DNA of 22,817 nucleotides from an uncultured Armatimonadota bacterium (GCA_937875395.1 CALNCU010000200.1:1-22817); one strand, 5' to 3'. Counted from the first letter of the stretch, positions 14,613 through 22,817 are shown. Translations and numbers: made by a program. The notes: generated from the letters alone by a model not told the origin.

Positions 14613-15401
14613 ATGAAAAGCAGTTTACCGGCGGAACCCGGCAAAATCTTTGACATCCACGTGCATCTCTTGGCCCAGCCGGAAGCAGACGCGGAGTTCC
14701 TGCAGTTTGCGCACGAATGGAGAATGCCCTTCGCCATCTCCTGCCTGGGCCCGGACGGCTCCATGATCCCGAATCCCACCGTGGATGAGGTACGCAGAGC
14801 AAACGATAAGGTGCTGGGATTGATGGAGCAGGAGCCCGGAATGGCATACGGCTTCTGCTATGCAAACCCCCTGCATGGGCAGCAGGCGCTGGATGAAATC
14901 AGAAGATGCATCTCCGGCGGAATGGTGGGCATCAAGCTCTGGATAGCCTGCCCCTGCAGCCGTGAGGAAGCATTTTCAATCTTTGAAGAATCCATCGCCC
15001 TGGGCGTCCCCGTCCTGCAGCACGCCTGGAAGCGCATAGACAAGCCGCTCCCCGGAGAATCCGTCGCATCTGATGTGGCCGCCGCAGCAAAGAAGTATCC
15101 GGATGCCCGGATAATCATGGCGCACCTGGGCTTCAACTGGCGCATGGGAATGGATGCCATAAAAGATTGTTCCAACGTATGGACGGACACATCCGGCATT
15201 GATCCGGAGATGGGTTCCGTGGAGTATGCCGTGCAAATGCTGGGAGCAGACAGAGTACTCTACGGCTCCGATGCCCCCGGCAGAGACACCCTGGCACAGC
15301 TAGGAAAAATCCCGGCCGCAGAAATCTCTCATAAAGATAAAGAGAAAATCCTCCACCAGAATGCAGAGAAGCTGCTTAATATCGCGGAGGCAGAGCAATG
15401 A
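14613..15401 (+). CDS. Amidohydrolase-2 family metal-dependent hydrolase
   Basis: This 262-residue protein is a short TIM-barrel amidohydrolase of the Amidohydro_2 group (hydrolases and decarboxylases of small carboxylates and lactones). The metal-site residues are in order: D14-I-H16-V-H18, His137 in QHAWK, His171 in AHLG and Asp220 in YGSDAPG; Lys108 lies in GIKLW. It has no signal peptide, so it is cytoplasmic. It is the first gene of the operon, with GAGG 8 nt before the ATG, and its stop overlaps the start of the next amidohydrolase (ATGA). A lactonase, amidase or decarboxylase role in the pathway is plausible; the substrate cannot be inferred. Confidence 0.85.
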   Translation: MKSSLPAEPGKIFDIHVHLLAQPEADAEFLQFAHEWRMPFAISCLGPDGSMIPNPTVDEVRRANDKVLGLMEQEPGMAYGFCYANPLHGQQALDEIRRCISGGMVGIKLWIACPCSREEAFSIFEESIALGVPVLQHAWKRIDKPLPGESVASDVAAAAKKYPDARIIMAHLGFNWRMGMDAIKDCSNVWTDTSGIDPEMGSVEYAVQMLGADRVLYGSDAPGRDTLAQLGKIPAAEISHKDKEKILHQNAEKLLNIAEAEQ

Positions 15402-16111
15402 TAATAGACTTCAACGCCCACGCAGGCGCCTGGCCGGAGCAGCACATATCAGTGGATAAGGACAGACTGCTCCACCTTATGGATGAATCCGGCATAGACA
15501 TGGCAGTAGTCTCTAATATCGGTGAAGCCATGGGGGGAGGCAGCGGCACCGATCTCAAGCATGAGAGACTCATCCCATTCCACACCGTCCGCCCGGATAC
15601 GGACATAAAATCACTCAACGGCCATGTGAAGGGAGTACGGGTATATCCCACCTATCATGCCTGGGGCTTCTCCGGCAGCAGATGGGCCAATCTCCTTGAA
15701 CGGGCAGAAGGGGAAGGGTGGATTGTTCAGGTTTATCTCAGGTTAAGGGACCCAAGGGCGCTTCTGCAGCAGGTGGCATTAGCTGATGTAATGCAATCCC
15801 TGAGTGACGCCATAGAATCAAGTTGCTATGTCAGGTTAGTAATTACCGGTATGAACTTCTTTGAGGCAGAGAGTTATCTTCCGCTGCTCAGGCGTAAGAA
15901 CGTCTGGTTTGAAATCTCTCATCTGCAACATCCCATGGCGCCGCTGGATAAGTTGGCAAGGAAGATAGGCTCCTCCCGTATGCTTTTCGGCACGAACACG
16001 CCGTTTTTCTACCCCTTTGTAACAACATTCCGCACCATGCATTCCGGGCTGTCGCAGGAAGAGATGAACCGGATACTCTCCGGTAATGCTCTGAGTCTCT
16101 TAGACATGTGA
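15398..16111 (+). CDS. Divergent amidohydrolase-like protein with degenerate metal site
   Basis: This 237-residue protein is related to the preceding amidohydrolase but altered at key sites. The first motif is D4-F-N6-A-H8 instead of D-x-H-x-H. The lysine strand reads VRVYPTYHAWG. The A-H-L-G position reads LVITGMN, and the final Asp is Asn in LFGTN (Asn200). It may be a non-catalytic partner of the first protein or an enzyme with a changed mechanism. The 4-nt ATGA overlap and GGAGG 7 nt upstream support co-translation and perhaps a heteromer. There is no frameshift or early stop and the fold seems kept, so it is unlikely to be a pseudogene. Confidence 0.75.
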   Translation: MIIDFNAHAGAWPEQHISVDKDRLLHLMDESGIDMAVVSNIGEAMGGGSGTDLKHERLIPFHTVRPDTDIKSLNGHVKGVRVYPTYHAWGFSGSRWANLLERAEGEGWIVQVYLRLRDPRALLQQVALADVMQSLSDAIESSCYVRLVITGMNFFEAESYLPLLRRKNVWFEISHLQHPMAPLDKLARKIGSSRMLFGTNTPFFYPFVTTFRTMHSGLSQEEMNRILSGNALSLLDM

Positions 16112-16161
16112 ATCCTGCCGATACCTGCAACGTGCATACAATCGACCTAAGGAGAAGATCA

Positions 16162-17472
16162 ATGAAGAACCTGAACATAACAAAATCCCTGGAACTTTAC
16201 GATAGGGCAGCTAAGCTCATACCTGCAGGAACACAGACCTTAAGCAAGAAGCCCGAGATGTTTGCGTTTGGCGCATTTCCAATCTATATACAGAAGGGCA
16301 AGGGCTGCTATGTATGGGATGTGGACGGAAACCGGTATCTGGATTACATAGGCTCGCTCGGCCCCATCATACTGGGATACGCGTACCCCGCGGTGAATGA
16401 TGCAGTACGTGCGCAACTGGAGGATGGCAGTATATTCTCACTTCCGCATCCGCTGGAGGTTGAGGCGGCACAGGCTGTTGTGGATGTGGTACCCTGCGCG
16501 GAGATGGTGCGCTTCCTGAAAACCGGCGCAGAAGCTACATCCGCCGCTGTCAGAATTGCACGCGGATACACTGGACGGGAGGTAGTAGTCACATCCGGCT
16601 ACCATGGCTGGCTGGATACCTGGACGGCAGCACAGCCTGCACCCAGCGACCGTGGCATACCCAAAGCATATAAGGAATCCATCGCATCCTTCACCTTTGG
16701 AGACTATGATTCAGAGTCATCTCTGGAGGCGGTGCTGAACAAACACAAGGGCAATGTAGCCTGCATTATGACGGAAGCCACTTCCTATGCCGGTACCGAC
16801 TGGAAGGATTACCTGCAGTGGATGAGAGACCTGGCGGATAAGCATGATGTGCTACTGATCTTCGATGAGATTGTCACCGGATTCCGGATGGCGCTGGGCG
16901 GCGCACAGGAATACTTTGGGGTTATACCAGACATCGCCTGCTTTGCCAAGGGCATTTCAAACGGCCTGCCAGTTGCAGCAGTGGTCGGGAAGAGAAAGTA
17001 CATGGAGGCAGCCGCAGACCTGGTAATAACCTCCACATACGGAGGAGATGCTCTCTCCCTGGCGGCAATAATGGCAGCCATCAAAGAATATCGGGAGAAA
17101 GATATCTTCACCTGCATAAGGCAAACTGGTGAACGCCTTATCTCTGAACTAAACAAACTGGCATTCAGCATAGGCCTCAAGTTACAGTTCAGGGGCTACC
17201 CGCAGATGAGCACATTTTCCTTTGGTTATGATGATCCTGCAGTTAACCAGGATCTTATGACCCTACTTCTGCAAGAGATGGCCAAGCGAGGCATTCTTCT
17301 GCGCCGGGGAGGCCTGGTATTTATTACCTACTCACATACTGATGTGGATATAGATATAACCATAGGCGCTGCACGAGAGGTATTCCCAATACTAAAAGAC
17401 GCCCTGGATAGAGGCAATATAAAGAATTGCCTGCTGGTTGAGAAGGTATCCCAGGGTATACGCAGATTCTAA
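16162..17472 (+). CDS. Class III PLP-dependent aminotransferase (glutamate-1-semialdehyde aminomutase-like)
   Basis: This 436-residue protein has full family length. The motifs are TGAEATSAAVRIAR (121-134, phosphate binding), GYHGW (146-150), IFDEIVTGFR (PLP-nitrogen Asp235) and FAKGISNGLP (Schiff-base Lys263), followed by TSTYGGDALSLAA. The glutamate-1-semialdehyde-like subgroup includes many enzymes of secondary and catabolic pathways, and the operon context argues against tetrapyrrole synthesis. It probably moves an amino group on a sugar-acid or amino-acid-derived intermediate. AAGGAG lies 7 nt before ATG 16162; an upstream ATG (16108, overlapping the previous stop) would add 18 unrelated residues. 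Confidence 0.9.
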   Translation: MKNLNITKSLELYDRAAKLIPAGTQTLSKKPEMFAFGAFPIYIQKGKGCYVWDVDGNRYLDYIGSLGPIILGYAYPAVNDAVRAQLEDGSIFSLPHPLEVEAAQAVVDVVPCAEMVRFLKTGAEATSAAVRIARGYTGREVVVTSGYHGWLDTWTAAQPAPSDRGIPKAYKESIASFTFGDYDSESSLEAVLNKHKGNVACIMTEATSYAGTDWKDYLQWMRDLADKHDVLLIFDEIVTGFRMALGGAQEYFGVIPDIACFAKGISNGLPVAAVVGKRKYMEAAADLVITSTYGGDALSLAAIMAAIKEYREKDIFTCIRQTGERLISELNKLAFSIGLKLQFRGYPQMSTFSFGYDDPAVNQDLMTLLLQEMAKRGILLRRGGLVFITYSHTDVDIDITIGAAREVFPILKDALDRGNIKNCLLVEKVSQGIRRF

Positions 17473-17565
17473 AGGCTGAAAACAGGCTCTTGCCGTTTAA
17501 AATTTGTACACAGGACAGGTTTTAATGAATCTTCCAAAGTATGCATGGCAGGAAAGGTAAAGGTC

Positions 17566-19371
17566 ATGATAAATTCCCCATATCCGTTTGAATCCGAATG
17601 GAAAAAGATCAAGAACAAGCTGGAGAGTTCACCTGCTTCGAAGCCGAGTGGCATAACACGTGATACATATCTGGACATGGCAGAAAAGATAGTCCGCGAA
17701 CTCTGCCCGCTGCAAAACGAAGAGGGCCTGATAACAGACCCATACCTGCCATGCGACATACATAGAGAACTCATATCCTCGGCTAGATTTATTGGTGCGC
17801 TTGGGCAGTTGATAAAGGCCGGCAGATGCCTGGATTTGAGGCAGCAACTCTTTGCCGCAGTCCAAGTCTGCTTCCATCACTGGGCCGAACCAAAACGTGC
17901 TCCGGAGTTCCGCGTAAAAGAGTTAATCTATGCCTGGGAGGCGATGGAAGGATATCTTTCGCCTTCAGATAAGGTACGGTGGGAAGAATCTTTAAAGAAC
18001 TATGACCCGGCTGCATGCTATGCAACCTTTGTTTATGATATGCATAATAATTTTACCACCTTTGCCCTGATAGGAGAGTTCCTTAGATACAAGCACGGTT
18101 TCATACAGGGAATAGAGATGGTAGAGGGCTTGATAGAAGATCAGATCAGCCGGGACTTGTTCACCGCAGCCGGGCTGTATAAAGACCCCGGCGTGCCCTT
18201 AACCTACTCCACAGTAGTAACCCAGCAGTGGGATTTTCTGCTCAAACTGGGATATGACGGGAAGTTTGCATCTGCCGTAGATGAAATAGTGCGCCGTGCC
18301 GGACTTACCACCCTTCTTATGCAATCCACCACTGGCCAAGCCCCGTTCGGCGGCAGGAGCAACCAGTACCAGTTTGTTGAAGGGCATCTGGCATGCTTCT
18401 TTGAAACCAGGGCAAGCTACTATGCAGGCATGGAGGACAGCATCATGGCAGGCGCCTTCAAGCGGGCTGCGCACAAGGCGGCCGAGTGCGCTCTGCCCTG
18501 GATTATGGAGATGGCGCCCCCACGCTGCATCAAATACGCCGGAGATCCGGCGCTGGGCCACGGGCACGATGGTTACGCTTCTTACATAGGCTATGCATCG
18601 CTCGCAGCCTCCCTTTTTGCAACTGCATGGCATCTCTCAGACGAATCCATCGAAGAGCGGTATGCGCCTTACGAAATATGCGGATACGTGCTGGACCTGA
18701 ATGCGGACTTCCATAAGACCATGGCCGCCTGCTCAGGATACTTTGTAGAAGTAGAGACTAGGTCAACTGGGCATCGGTATGATTCCACCGGACTCGGCAG
18801 AATACACAAAAGCGGTATCTTGGGCGAAACTGCAATCTCTGGCACAATCATAGCGAATCCGGATTACTCAATGGGTGCCGGAATACAGGCGCCTAAGAAA
18901 AACCTTGCCTTCGGTCCCGGCTGGAAGAACTCCGCAGGCGATGAGTTCAGGCTGGCAGATTTCGGCTCGGAGATAGCCGATGTTCAAACAATCATGCTCA
19001 AGGAAGAGCCGGGTATAGTCTCATTCCAAATTATATACAAGGGAGAGTTCGGCGGAGTTCAAGAGGTAAAGGAAGAATACACGCTTACGCCCCAGGGCCT
19101 GCAATATGAGTTCCAACTGGCTGGTTCATACCGGGAATCATACATGCTTGTGCCACTGCTGGAGAATGATGGCGAACTATCTTCCGTGATAAGCATGGAA
19201 GACGGGAAACTGCAAGTATTATACAGGGGATTTATGTACACAGTCTCTGCAAACGGCAGCGCAAAGACCTGCCTGCTCAAGGATGAACACTTATCAAACC
19301 GGAATGGAACCTACGCAACAGGCGTAATCCATGCCGGAAAGGTGCAGGCGGCGCTTACCCTTATTCCTTAA
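17566..19371 (+). CDS. Alpha/alpha-toroid polysaccharide-lyase-like protein of unknown family
   Basis: This 601-residue protein without signal peptide has two visible parts. Residues about 15-380 are helical with repeated aromatic and His-rich turns (KELIYAWEAMEGYL, then MHNNFTTFALIGEF and FGGRSNQYQFVEGHL), which suggests an (alpha/alpha) toroid. Residues about 385-601 are beta-rich, starting near DLNADFHKTM. Heparinase II/III-like and related polysaccharide lyases share this plan, and conserved Asn/His/Tyr/Arg residues (HNN, GGRSNQYQ, ETRSTGHRYDS) could form an active site. No exact family is recognised. ATG 17566 is preferred over 17545 for its purine-rich GGAAAGG upstream; 93 bp separate it from the aminotransferase. 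It probably cleaves or remodels the imported substrate in the cytoplasm. Confidence 0.55.
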   Translation: MINSPYPFESEWKKIKNKLESSPASKPSGITRDTYLDMAEKIVRELCPLQNEEGLITDPYLPCDIHRELISSARFIGALGQLIKAGRCLDLRQQLFAAVQVCFHHWAEPKRAPEFRVKELIYAWEAMEGYLSPSDKVRWEESLKNYDPAACYATFVYDMHNNFTTFALIGEFLRYKHGFIQGIEMVEGLIEDQISRDLFTAAGLYKDPGVPLTYSTVVTQQWDFLLKLGYDGKFASAVDEIVRRAGLTTLLMQSTTGQAPFGGRSNQYQFVEGHLACFFETRASYYAGMEDSIMAGAFKRAAHKAAECALPWIMEMAPPRCIKYAGDPALGHGHDGYASYIGYASLAASLFATAWHLSDESIEERYAPYEICGYVLDLNADFHKTMAACSGYFVEVETRSTGHRYDSTGLGRIHKSGILGETAISGTIIANPDYSMGAGIQAPKKNLAFGPGWKNSAGDEFRLADFGSEIADVQTIMLKEEPGIVSFQIIYKGEFGGVQEVKEEYTLTPQGLQYEFQLAGSYRESYMLVPLLENDGELSSVISMEDGKLQVLYRGFMYTVSANGSAKTCLLKDEHLSNRNGTYATGVIHAGKVQAALTLIP

Positions 19372-19398
19372 ATACTAAAAAGCATAGGAGATATTTGC

Positions 19399-20427
19399 AT
19401 GCTAAACTCAATCCCGAACGCCGATATGCTGGACCAAATCCTGAGCGAGCCTACTGAAGGCGTAGTAGATACTCTAGGCAGGCTCGATGGCGATATCATC
19501 ATACTGGGAGCCGGTGGAAAGATGGGACCCACACTTGCCCTTATGGCAAAACGGGCATCGGGTATGGCCGGAAAGAGTCGCAAAATCATAGGCGTATCCC
19601 GGTTCTCGGATGAGAGACTTTTGGCTCAACTAAATTCTGCCGGAATAGAAACCATCAAATGTGACCTGCTCAACTGGGGCGAGTTGGAATCGCTCCCGGA
19701 TGCGTCCAACGTAATCTACATGGCAGGCATGAAGTTCGGTTCAACAGGTAATGAATCGCTGACATGGGCCATGAATACATATCTTCCCGGAATGGTATGC
19801 CAAAAATATAGAAGCAGCAAGATAATCGCATTCTCATCCGGCAACATATATGGGTTGACCTCCATAGTCCACGGCGGTTCGGCAGAGAGCGATGCTCCCA
19901 ATCCCACCGGCGAATATGCCATAAGCGTCCTCGGCAGGGAGCGAATGCTGGAACACTTCAGCAAAACCCTGGATATACCCGCGGCCACCATCCGGCTCAA
20001 CTATGCAACAGAACTAAGGTACGGAGTGCTGGTAGACCTGGCCGTCAAAATTGCTAACGGAGAGCCTGTAGACCTTACCATGGGAAACGTAAACGTTATC
20101 TGGCAGGGAGATGCCAACGCCATGATATTAAGAACCTTCGATCACGTATCAACTCCGCCGTTTATCATAAACATAGCCGGGCCGGAGACGCTCAGCATCC
20201 GCCGTGTGGCAGAGCAGATGGCATCCCTCATGCATAAAGAAGTAAAATTTACCGGTACAGAATCCCCGGATGGAATCTTAAGCAACGGGCATCTTGGACA
20301 CAAACTCTTCGGTTACCCAAGAACAAGCATAGGCGAAGTAATTGAGTGCACGGCAGACTGGGTAATGCGCGGCGGAGAGATTCTGGGAAAGCCCACCCAC
20401 TTTGAAACCCGCGACGGAAAGTTCTAG
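19399..20427 (+). CDS. NAD(P)-dependent epimerase/dehydratase-like protein
   Basis: This 342-residue protein is an extended short-chain dehydrogenase/reductase. The nucleotide motif G37-A-G-G40-K-M-G43 lies in DIIILGAGGKMG. YMAG (107-110) and FSSGNIYG (145-152) follow, with the Tyr of GEYAISVLGRE at 173. The classic Y-x-x-x-K lysine position is Val177, so the mechanism may differ; I have the impression that related proteins in catabolic clusters also lack it. A role oxidising, epimerising or dehydrating a sugar intermediate is likely. AGGAG is 8 nt before the ATG. The gene begins 27 bp after the toroid gene and ends 12 bp before the aldolase-like gene, so the three probably act in sequence. 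Confidence 0.8.
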   Translation: MLNSIPNADMLDQILSEPTEGVVDTLGRLDGDIIILGAGGKMGPTLALMAKRASGMAGKSRKIIGVSRFSDERLLAQLNSAGIETIKCDLLNWGELESLPDASNVIYMAGMKFGSTGNESLTWAMNTYLPGMVCQKYRSSKIIAFSSGNIYGLTSIVHGGSAESDAPNPTGEYAISVLGRERMLEHFSKTLDIPAATIRLNYATELRYGVLVDLAVKIANGEPVDLTMGNVNVIWQGDANAMILRTFDHVSTPPFIINIAGPETLSIRRVAEQMASLMHKEVKFTGTESPDGILSNGHLGHKLFGYPRTSIGEVIECTADWVMRGGEILGKPTHFETRDGKF

Positions 20428-20439
20428 AGAGGGATAACC

Positions 20440-21507
20440 ATGACATCAATAGACCATGTAATACATAACACTCTCCGGCAGGGAGTAGCCATACCCGCTC
20501 AACCACTTGCACTCACAAAAGAACGCAAACTGGACGAGCGCCGCCAAAGAGCGCTGTGCCGGTACTATATAGCAGCCGGCTCAGGCGGCTTGGCAGTAGG
20601 CGTACATACAACTCAGTTTGCCATACGAGACCCAAAGATAGACCTCTTCCGCCCGCTCCTGGAACTGGTGGCAGAAGAAATAGACAGAGCCGACCGTACC
20701 CGAGACCTGCCGGTAATAAGAATCGCCGGGATATGCGGCAAAACCGGGCAGGCGGTTGCAGAAGCGGAACTCATTCGCAGCACGGACTACCACGCAGGAC
20801 TCCTCAGCCTGGCCGCCTTGCCGGATGCTTCCGAAGACGAACTTATTTCACACTGCAAGAGGGTATCGGAAATAATATCGGTTATAGGATTCTACCTGCA
20901 GCCTGCCGTGGGCGGAAGAGTACTAGGGTATTCCTTCTGGAGAAAGTTTGCAGAAATAGAAAACGTAGTGGCAATAAAGATGGCCCCGTTCAACCGCTAC
21001 CAGACCATAGATGTAGTACGCGCAGTGGCAGAATCCGGCCGGGATGACATAGCCCTGTACACCGGAAACGATGATAACATAGTGATGGACCTCCTTACCT
21101 CCTACAAATTCGCCACGGGCGGCCAACAGGTTGAACGTAGAATTGCAGGAGGACTGCTTGGGCACTGGTCTGTATGGACACAAAAAGCCGTGGAACTGCT
21201 GAACAGGTGCCATGATGTAGTAAACAAAGGCGGCCATATTTCTGAAGACCTGGTGCGCAGAAGCATAGAGGTAACGGATTCAAATGCCGCCTTCTTTGAT
21301 GCGGCAAACGGCTTTGCCGGATGTATTGCCGGTCTTCACGAGGTATTGCGCCGTCAAGGTCTACTTGAAGGCATCTGGTGCCTGGACCCAAACGAAACGC
21401 TCGGCCCGGGCCAAAAAGAGGAAATAGACAGGGTATATGCAGCCTATCCGCACTTAAACGATGATGCATTCATCCGTGAGCACCTGGATGAATGGCTGAA
21501 CGGATAG
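20440..21507 (+). CDS. Dihydrodipicolinate synthase/N-acetylneuraminate lyase-family protein
   Basis: This 355-residue protein belongs to the class I aldolase superfamily of DapA/NanA type, somewhat longer than the usual ~300. AIPAQPLALTKERKLD forms the first strand and loop. The Tyr of GFYLQPAVGG (Tyr152) and the Schiff-base Lys180 in VAIKMAPFNR are kept, so retro-aldol or dehydratase chemistry through a lysine imine is expected. The glycine-rich AGSGGLAVGVHTTQF segment replaces the canonical GTTGE loop, arguing against true dihydrodipicolinate synthase. It probably cleaves a 2-keto-acid intermediate to pyruvate or a similar product. GAGAGGG precedes the ATG by 6 nt, 12 bp after the epimerase stop. 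Confidence 0.85.
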   Translation: MTSIDHVIHNTLRQGVAIPAQPLALTKERKLDERRQRALCRYYIAAGSGGLAVGVHTTQFAIRDPKIDLFRPLLELVAEEIDRADRTRDLPVIRIAGICGKTGQAVAEAELIRSTDYHAGLLSLAALPDASEDELISHCKRVSEIISVIGFYLQPAVGGRVLGYSFWRKFAEIENVVAIKMAPFNRYQTIDVVRAVAESGRDDIALYTGNDDNIVMDLLTSYKFATGGQQVERRIAGGLLGHWSVWTQKAVELLNRCHDVVNKGGHISEDLVRRSIEVTDSNAAFFDAANGFAGCIAGLHEVLRRQGLLEGIWCLDPNETLGPGQKEEIDRVYAAYPHLNDDAFIREHLDEWLNG

Positions 21508-21526
21508 ATCGCTTACGAGGTATAAG

Positions 21527-22720
21527 TTGAAACCTGAGAATTTGAAAGAACTGGTGAAGGAAGATCGCCTTATAGATAACTTTCTGAGATTGGCTGCCAT
21601 GAACAGTCCGCCCCTGCATGAAGGAGAGATAGCCGACCTCCTTGAATCCGACCTTAGGAAGCTGGGATTCAGCGTAGTACGAGACAACGCAGGCATGGAG
21701 ACCGGCGGGGAGACGGGCAATATCATAGCAACAAAGAAGGGTTCCATCCCCGGCGCGGTCCCCATCCTGCTAAGCGCCCACATGGACACAGTGGTTCCTA
21801 CAGACGGCTGGGGATATCGGATAGAAGACGGCGTAATACACTCAAACGGAAACACCATCCTGGGTGCGGATGACAAGGCCGCACTGGCATCTATATTAGA
21901 GGCGATGCGCGTAATAGAAGAAACCGGCATGCCTTATGGAGACATACAGGTAATTCTCAGCATAGCAGAAGAACCGGGCCTTATGGGACTCAAGCACCTG
22001 GATTTCAGCCTAATTACCGCAAAATACGCCTTCGTATACGACGTAGACGAGCCGGTAGGAAGCATAATAACATCTGCACCATATCACTACCGCATCTCAG
22101 CCAAAATACACGGCAGGTCCGCACATGCCGGAATGAACCCCGAAGACGGCATAAGCGCCATATCCATAGCAGCAAAAGCCATAACGGAAATGAAACTCGG
22201 CCGCATAGATGAAGAGACCACTGCAAACATAGGCATAATCAACGGAGGCTCAGTTGTAAACATGGTGCCGGATATATGCAATGTAACGGGAGAAGCAAGG
22301 AGCCTCAAAATAGAAAAGCTTGAGGCTCAGGTACAACATATGCATGAAACGTTTGCCAATGCCACCCGAATGCACGGCCAGGAGTTCGAGTTTGACATAA
22401 ACCGCTGGTATGATGGCTACTCGCTGGAAGAATCCTGTCCGGTAGTTCAGATGGCGGCAAGAGCAGCAGAGAAGATGGGCATAACCTCCCGGATATGCAG
22501 CACCGGAGGCGGGAGCGATGCCAACATCTTCAACGCAAAAGGAATACCGGCAGTGGCTTTGGGCATAGGCTACCGAAATGCGCATTCAGTGAAAGAGTGC
22601 ATAGCCATATCTGAGCTTGCAAAGAGCACAGAGTTCATGCTTGCAAAGATACTTGTGGCGGCGGATGTAGCAAAGACACCCAATTCGGATACATATCTCG
22701 CTGCGCCATATCTGCGATAG
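21527..22720 (+). CDS. PepT-like M20-family metallopeptidase
   Basis: This 397-residue protein is a two-zinc M20 peptidase. The metal ligands and catalytic residues are in order: SAHMDTV (His85, Asp87), GADDKA (bridging Asp115), EEPG (catalytic Glu148, ligand Glu149), YDVDEP (Asp172) and a late His in GYRNAHSVKE. The dimerisation domain with GRSAHAGMNPEDG is inserted at about 190-300. It resembles the peptidase T-like group (tripeptide aminopeptidase relatives), cytoplasmic. The start is TTG with GAGG 6 nt upstream, 20 bp after the aldolase-like stop; no closer ATG exists. Its place at the end of a sugar-type operon suggests removal of a peptide or N-acyl amino-acid part from the substrate. 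Confidence 0.88.
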   Translation: MKPENLKELVKEDRLIDNFLRLAAMNSPPLHEGEIADLLESDLRKLGFSVVRDNAGMETGGETGNIIATKKGSIPGAVPILLSAHMDTVVPTDGWGYRIEDGVIHSNGNTILGADDKAALASILEAMRVIEETGMPYGDIQVILSIAEEPGLMGLKHLDFSLITAKYAFVYDVDEPVGSIITSAPYHYRISAKIHGRSAHAGMNPEDGISAISIAAKAITEMKLGRIDEETTANIGIINGGSVVNMVPDICNVTGEARSLKIEKLEAQVQHMHETFANATRMHGQEFEFDINRWYDGYSLEESCPVVQMAARAAEKMGITSRICSTGGGSDANIFNAKGIPAVALGIGYRNAHSVKECIAISELAKSTEFMLAKILVAADVAKTPNSDTYLAAPYLR

Positions 22721-22742
22721 AGATCAGGCTGCGCCTTATCTT

Positions 22743-22760
22743 GAGGGGCTACGGCCCCTC
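22743..22760 (+). terminator. Operon-end hairpin with UACG tetraloop
   Basis: GAGGGGC-TACG-GCCCCTC has perfect 7-bp GC-rich arms and a UNCG-type loop (closing C-G pair). It lies 23 bp after the M20 stop. Only TT follows, so it is a weak intrinsic terminator by rule, but it is very stable. Nothing else is seen up to the window end. Confidence 0.65.
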
Positions 22761-22817
22761 TTCCCGACAAGAAAGCGGCTAGGATTCGATTTTACGCGCC
22801 TCTGCCCCTCGCACGGC

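Noticed and set aside
16162..17472. hemL (tetrapyrrole synthesis) for the class III aminotransferase
   Set aside because: The sequence is of the wider glutamate-1-semialdehyde-like group, and it sits in a catabolic operon with no heme genes.
20440..21507. dapA (lysine synthesis) for the aldolase-family protein
   Set aside because: The GTTGE-type loop is replaced by AGSGGLAVGVHTT and the length and context differ, so only the superfamily is supported.

Overview
The window reads as a bacterial chromosome segment of moderate GC, with Shine-Dalgarno sites of the AGGAG/GAGG type and good sigma-70-like promoters. Nearly every gene lies on the + strand. I cannot name the organism. The mix of BlaI/M56 pairs, CBM9-like proteins, LacI control, large unassigned glycosidase-like proteins and a sugar-type catabolic operon would suit a free-living glycan degrader such as Armatimonadota or the Planctomycetota/Lentisphaerota group, but this is only an impression. 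No tRNA, rRNA, CRISPR array, transposase or phage gene was seen.

Region 1 (1-8228) looks like a protease/sensor island. A BlaI-type repressor and a BlaR1-like M56 membrane metallopeptidase form a two-gene operon. The peptidase carries a small PepSY-like C-terminal tail instead of a penicillin-binding domain. About 640 bp further on come a secreted caspase-fold (clan CD) cysteine peptidase, two tandem secreted PepSY-like paralogs, a strong hairpin, a zinc-ribbon/TPR protein and a SpoIIE-type PP2C phosphatase. The promoters of blaI and of the caspase-like gene have the same layout: a -35 box, a 17-bp spacer, and a -10 box running into an ACTAT...ATAGT inverted repeat at the same offset. This suggests one BlaI regulon in which membrane proteolysis derepresses a secreted protease with its companion proteins.

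Region 2 (8229-13387) is a degraded sugar locus. It holds a LacI-family regulator with a consensus promoter and a palindrome at the transcription start, a secreted CBM9-like protein, a headless C-terminal remnant of NagA (N-acetylglucosamine-6-phosphate deacetylase), a further out-of-frame coding-like scrap, and a large glycosidase-like protein (TIM barrel, glutamine-amidotransferase-like domain, beta-sandwich).

Region 3 (13388-22760) is a TetR-controlled catabolic operon. The TetR gene and the seven-gene operon each have an operator-like site (GCAACYRACWRGTTGGT) just downstream of their -10 box. The operon encodes a canonical amidohydrolase, a second amidohydrolase with degenerate metal ligands, a class III aminotransferase, an alpha/alpha-toroid lyase-like protein, an NAD-dependent epimerase/dehydrogenase, a dihydrodipicolinate-synthase/aldolase-like protein and a PepT-like M20 peptidase. 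It ends in a hairpin with a UACG tetraloop. The set suggests intracellular breakdown of an amide- or peptide-linked, probably acidic, amino-sugar compound whose identity I cannot give.

A 38-bp near-identical repeat (34/38) lies in the intergenic regions upstream of both the LacI and the TetR gene.
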